64,000 nucleotides of DNA from the NCBI GenBank assembly GCA_003242085.1, contig QBML01000013.1:62001-126000 (forward strand), in the 5' to 3' direction. This DNA is from Pseudanabaena frigida. GTDB taxonomy: Bacteria > Cyanobacteriota > Cyanobacteriia > Pseudanabaenales > Pseudanabaenaceae. The position numbers were made by a program, and so were the translations under genes. Positions 63,900 through 64,000 of the stretch are shown here, piece after piece; position 1 is the first letter of the stretch, and each line of letters opens with the position of its first letter. The notes beneath the pieces are model-generated. The model made no database searches. It saw nothing but the letters and a program-made list of their open reading frames with translations, and was not told the origin of the DNA.

Positions 63900-64000
63900 C
63901 GCTAAATTGTGAAATTACTTTTGATACATTCCATCAAAACCCAAAAAAATGACTGATTACCTAGCAGGAGAATTACAGTTTTGTAATTTTTCTAAAGCTC

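Overview
The window comes from a cyanobacterium. The octamer GCGATCGC (HIP1) is scattered densely through most genes, and there is a complete nitrate-assimilation operon of the cyanobacterial type (nirA, nrtABDC, ferredoxin-dependent narB) behind a textbook NtcA promoter. It also carries hmpF, a fused panC-cmk, a PilT paralogue with a Pro/Gln-rich head, and cyanobacterial GGDEF/EAL and hybrid-kinase signalling genes. A filamentous Pseudanabaena-like genus is my guess from gene style; the sequence alone does not prove it.

Layout. 1-11 kb: end of a peptide-type ABC permease gene, hmpF (pilus motility), cyclophilin, a phasin-like protein with rsmI, an RluA-type pseudouridine synthase, pilT, map, an atypical SDR, a LysM protein and tRNA-Ile(CAT). 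11.7-17.8 kb: a large hybrid histidine kinase followed by a response regulator with GGDEF and EAL domains. 17.9-22 kb: gpsA, a bifunctional-nuclease-family protein, a RodZ-like protein and an RsuA-type pseudouridine synthase. 22.4-31.8 kb: the nitrate operon. Its order is nirA-nrtA-nrtB-nrtD-nrtC-narB, so nrtD precedes nrtC. 31.8-35.15 kb: a small accessory island bounded by a 47-bp imperfect direct repeat of the narB 3' end. It holds a ribbon-helix-helix-like gene, remnants of an HNH nuclease and of an ImmA/HigA-type protein, two unusual proteins sharing a GAVQTGN motif, and a MazEF-type toxin-antitoxin pair. 35.1-40 kb: an NCS1-transporter/histidine-kinase fusion, kptA with a fresh 126-bp tandem duplication over its start, and larE. 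40.7-46.3 kb: an RlpA-like protein, panC-cmk, and LPS transport genes (LptA-like, lptB, LptF/G-like). 46.3-54 kb: Uma2, a GAF protein with a degenerate HPt domain beside a Ser/Thr kinase, a Spy-like periplasmic protein and radC. 54.2-57.5 kb: a broken DUF433/PIN-like toxin pair, then an AT-rich two-gene unit, free of the HIP1 octamer, encoding a GHKL ATPase with a nuclease-like C-terminus and a membrane partner. 57.6-64 kb: a putative heme-utilisation protein, cysK, a carboxy-terminal protease, cobS, an AAA ATPase/TOPRIM-like pair and a repeat protein.

Intergenic DNA is rich in two dispersed families of hairpins. Family A has long perfect stems, often an AAACCCA...TGGGTTT outer arm and a GC-rich inner stem, with a different middle sequence at each locus. 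Family B has a TTCGACTTCGCTCAGCC arm, inside TATAGCAGTCCTAAAT-like ends at the best-preserved copy. Several copies sit where terminators are expected; others sit in divergent or promoter regions.

The best candidates for an undescribed system are the GAVQTGN-motif gene pair in the narB-flanked island, the GHKL-ATPase/nuclease plus membrane-protein pair at 54.7-57.5 kb, and the AAA-ATPase/TOPRIM-like pair at 61.5-63.4 kb. All functional assignments rest on reading motifs by eye; no database search was run.
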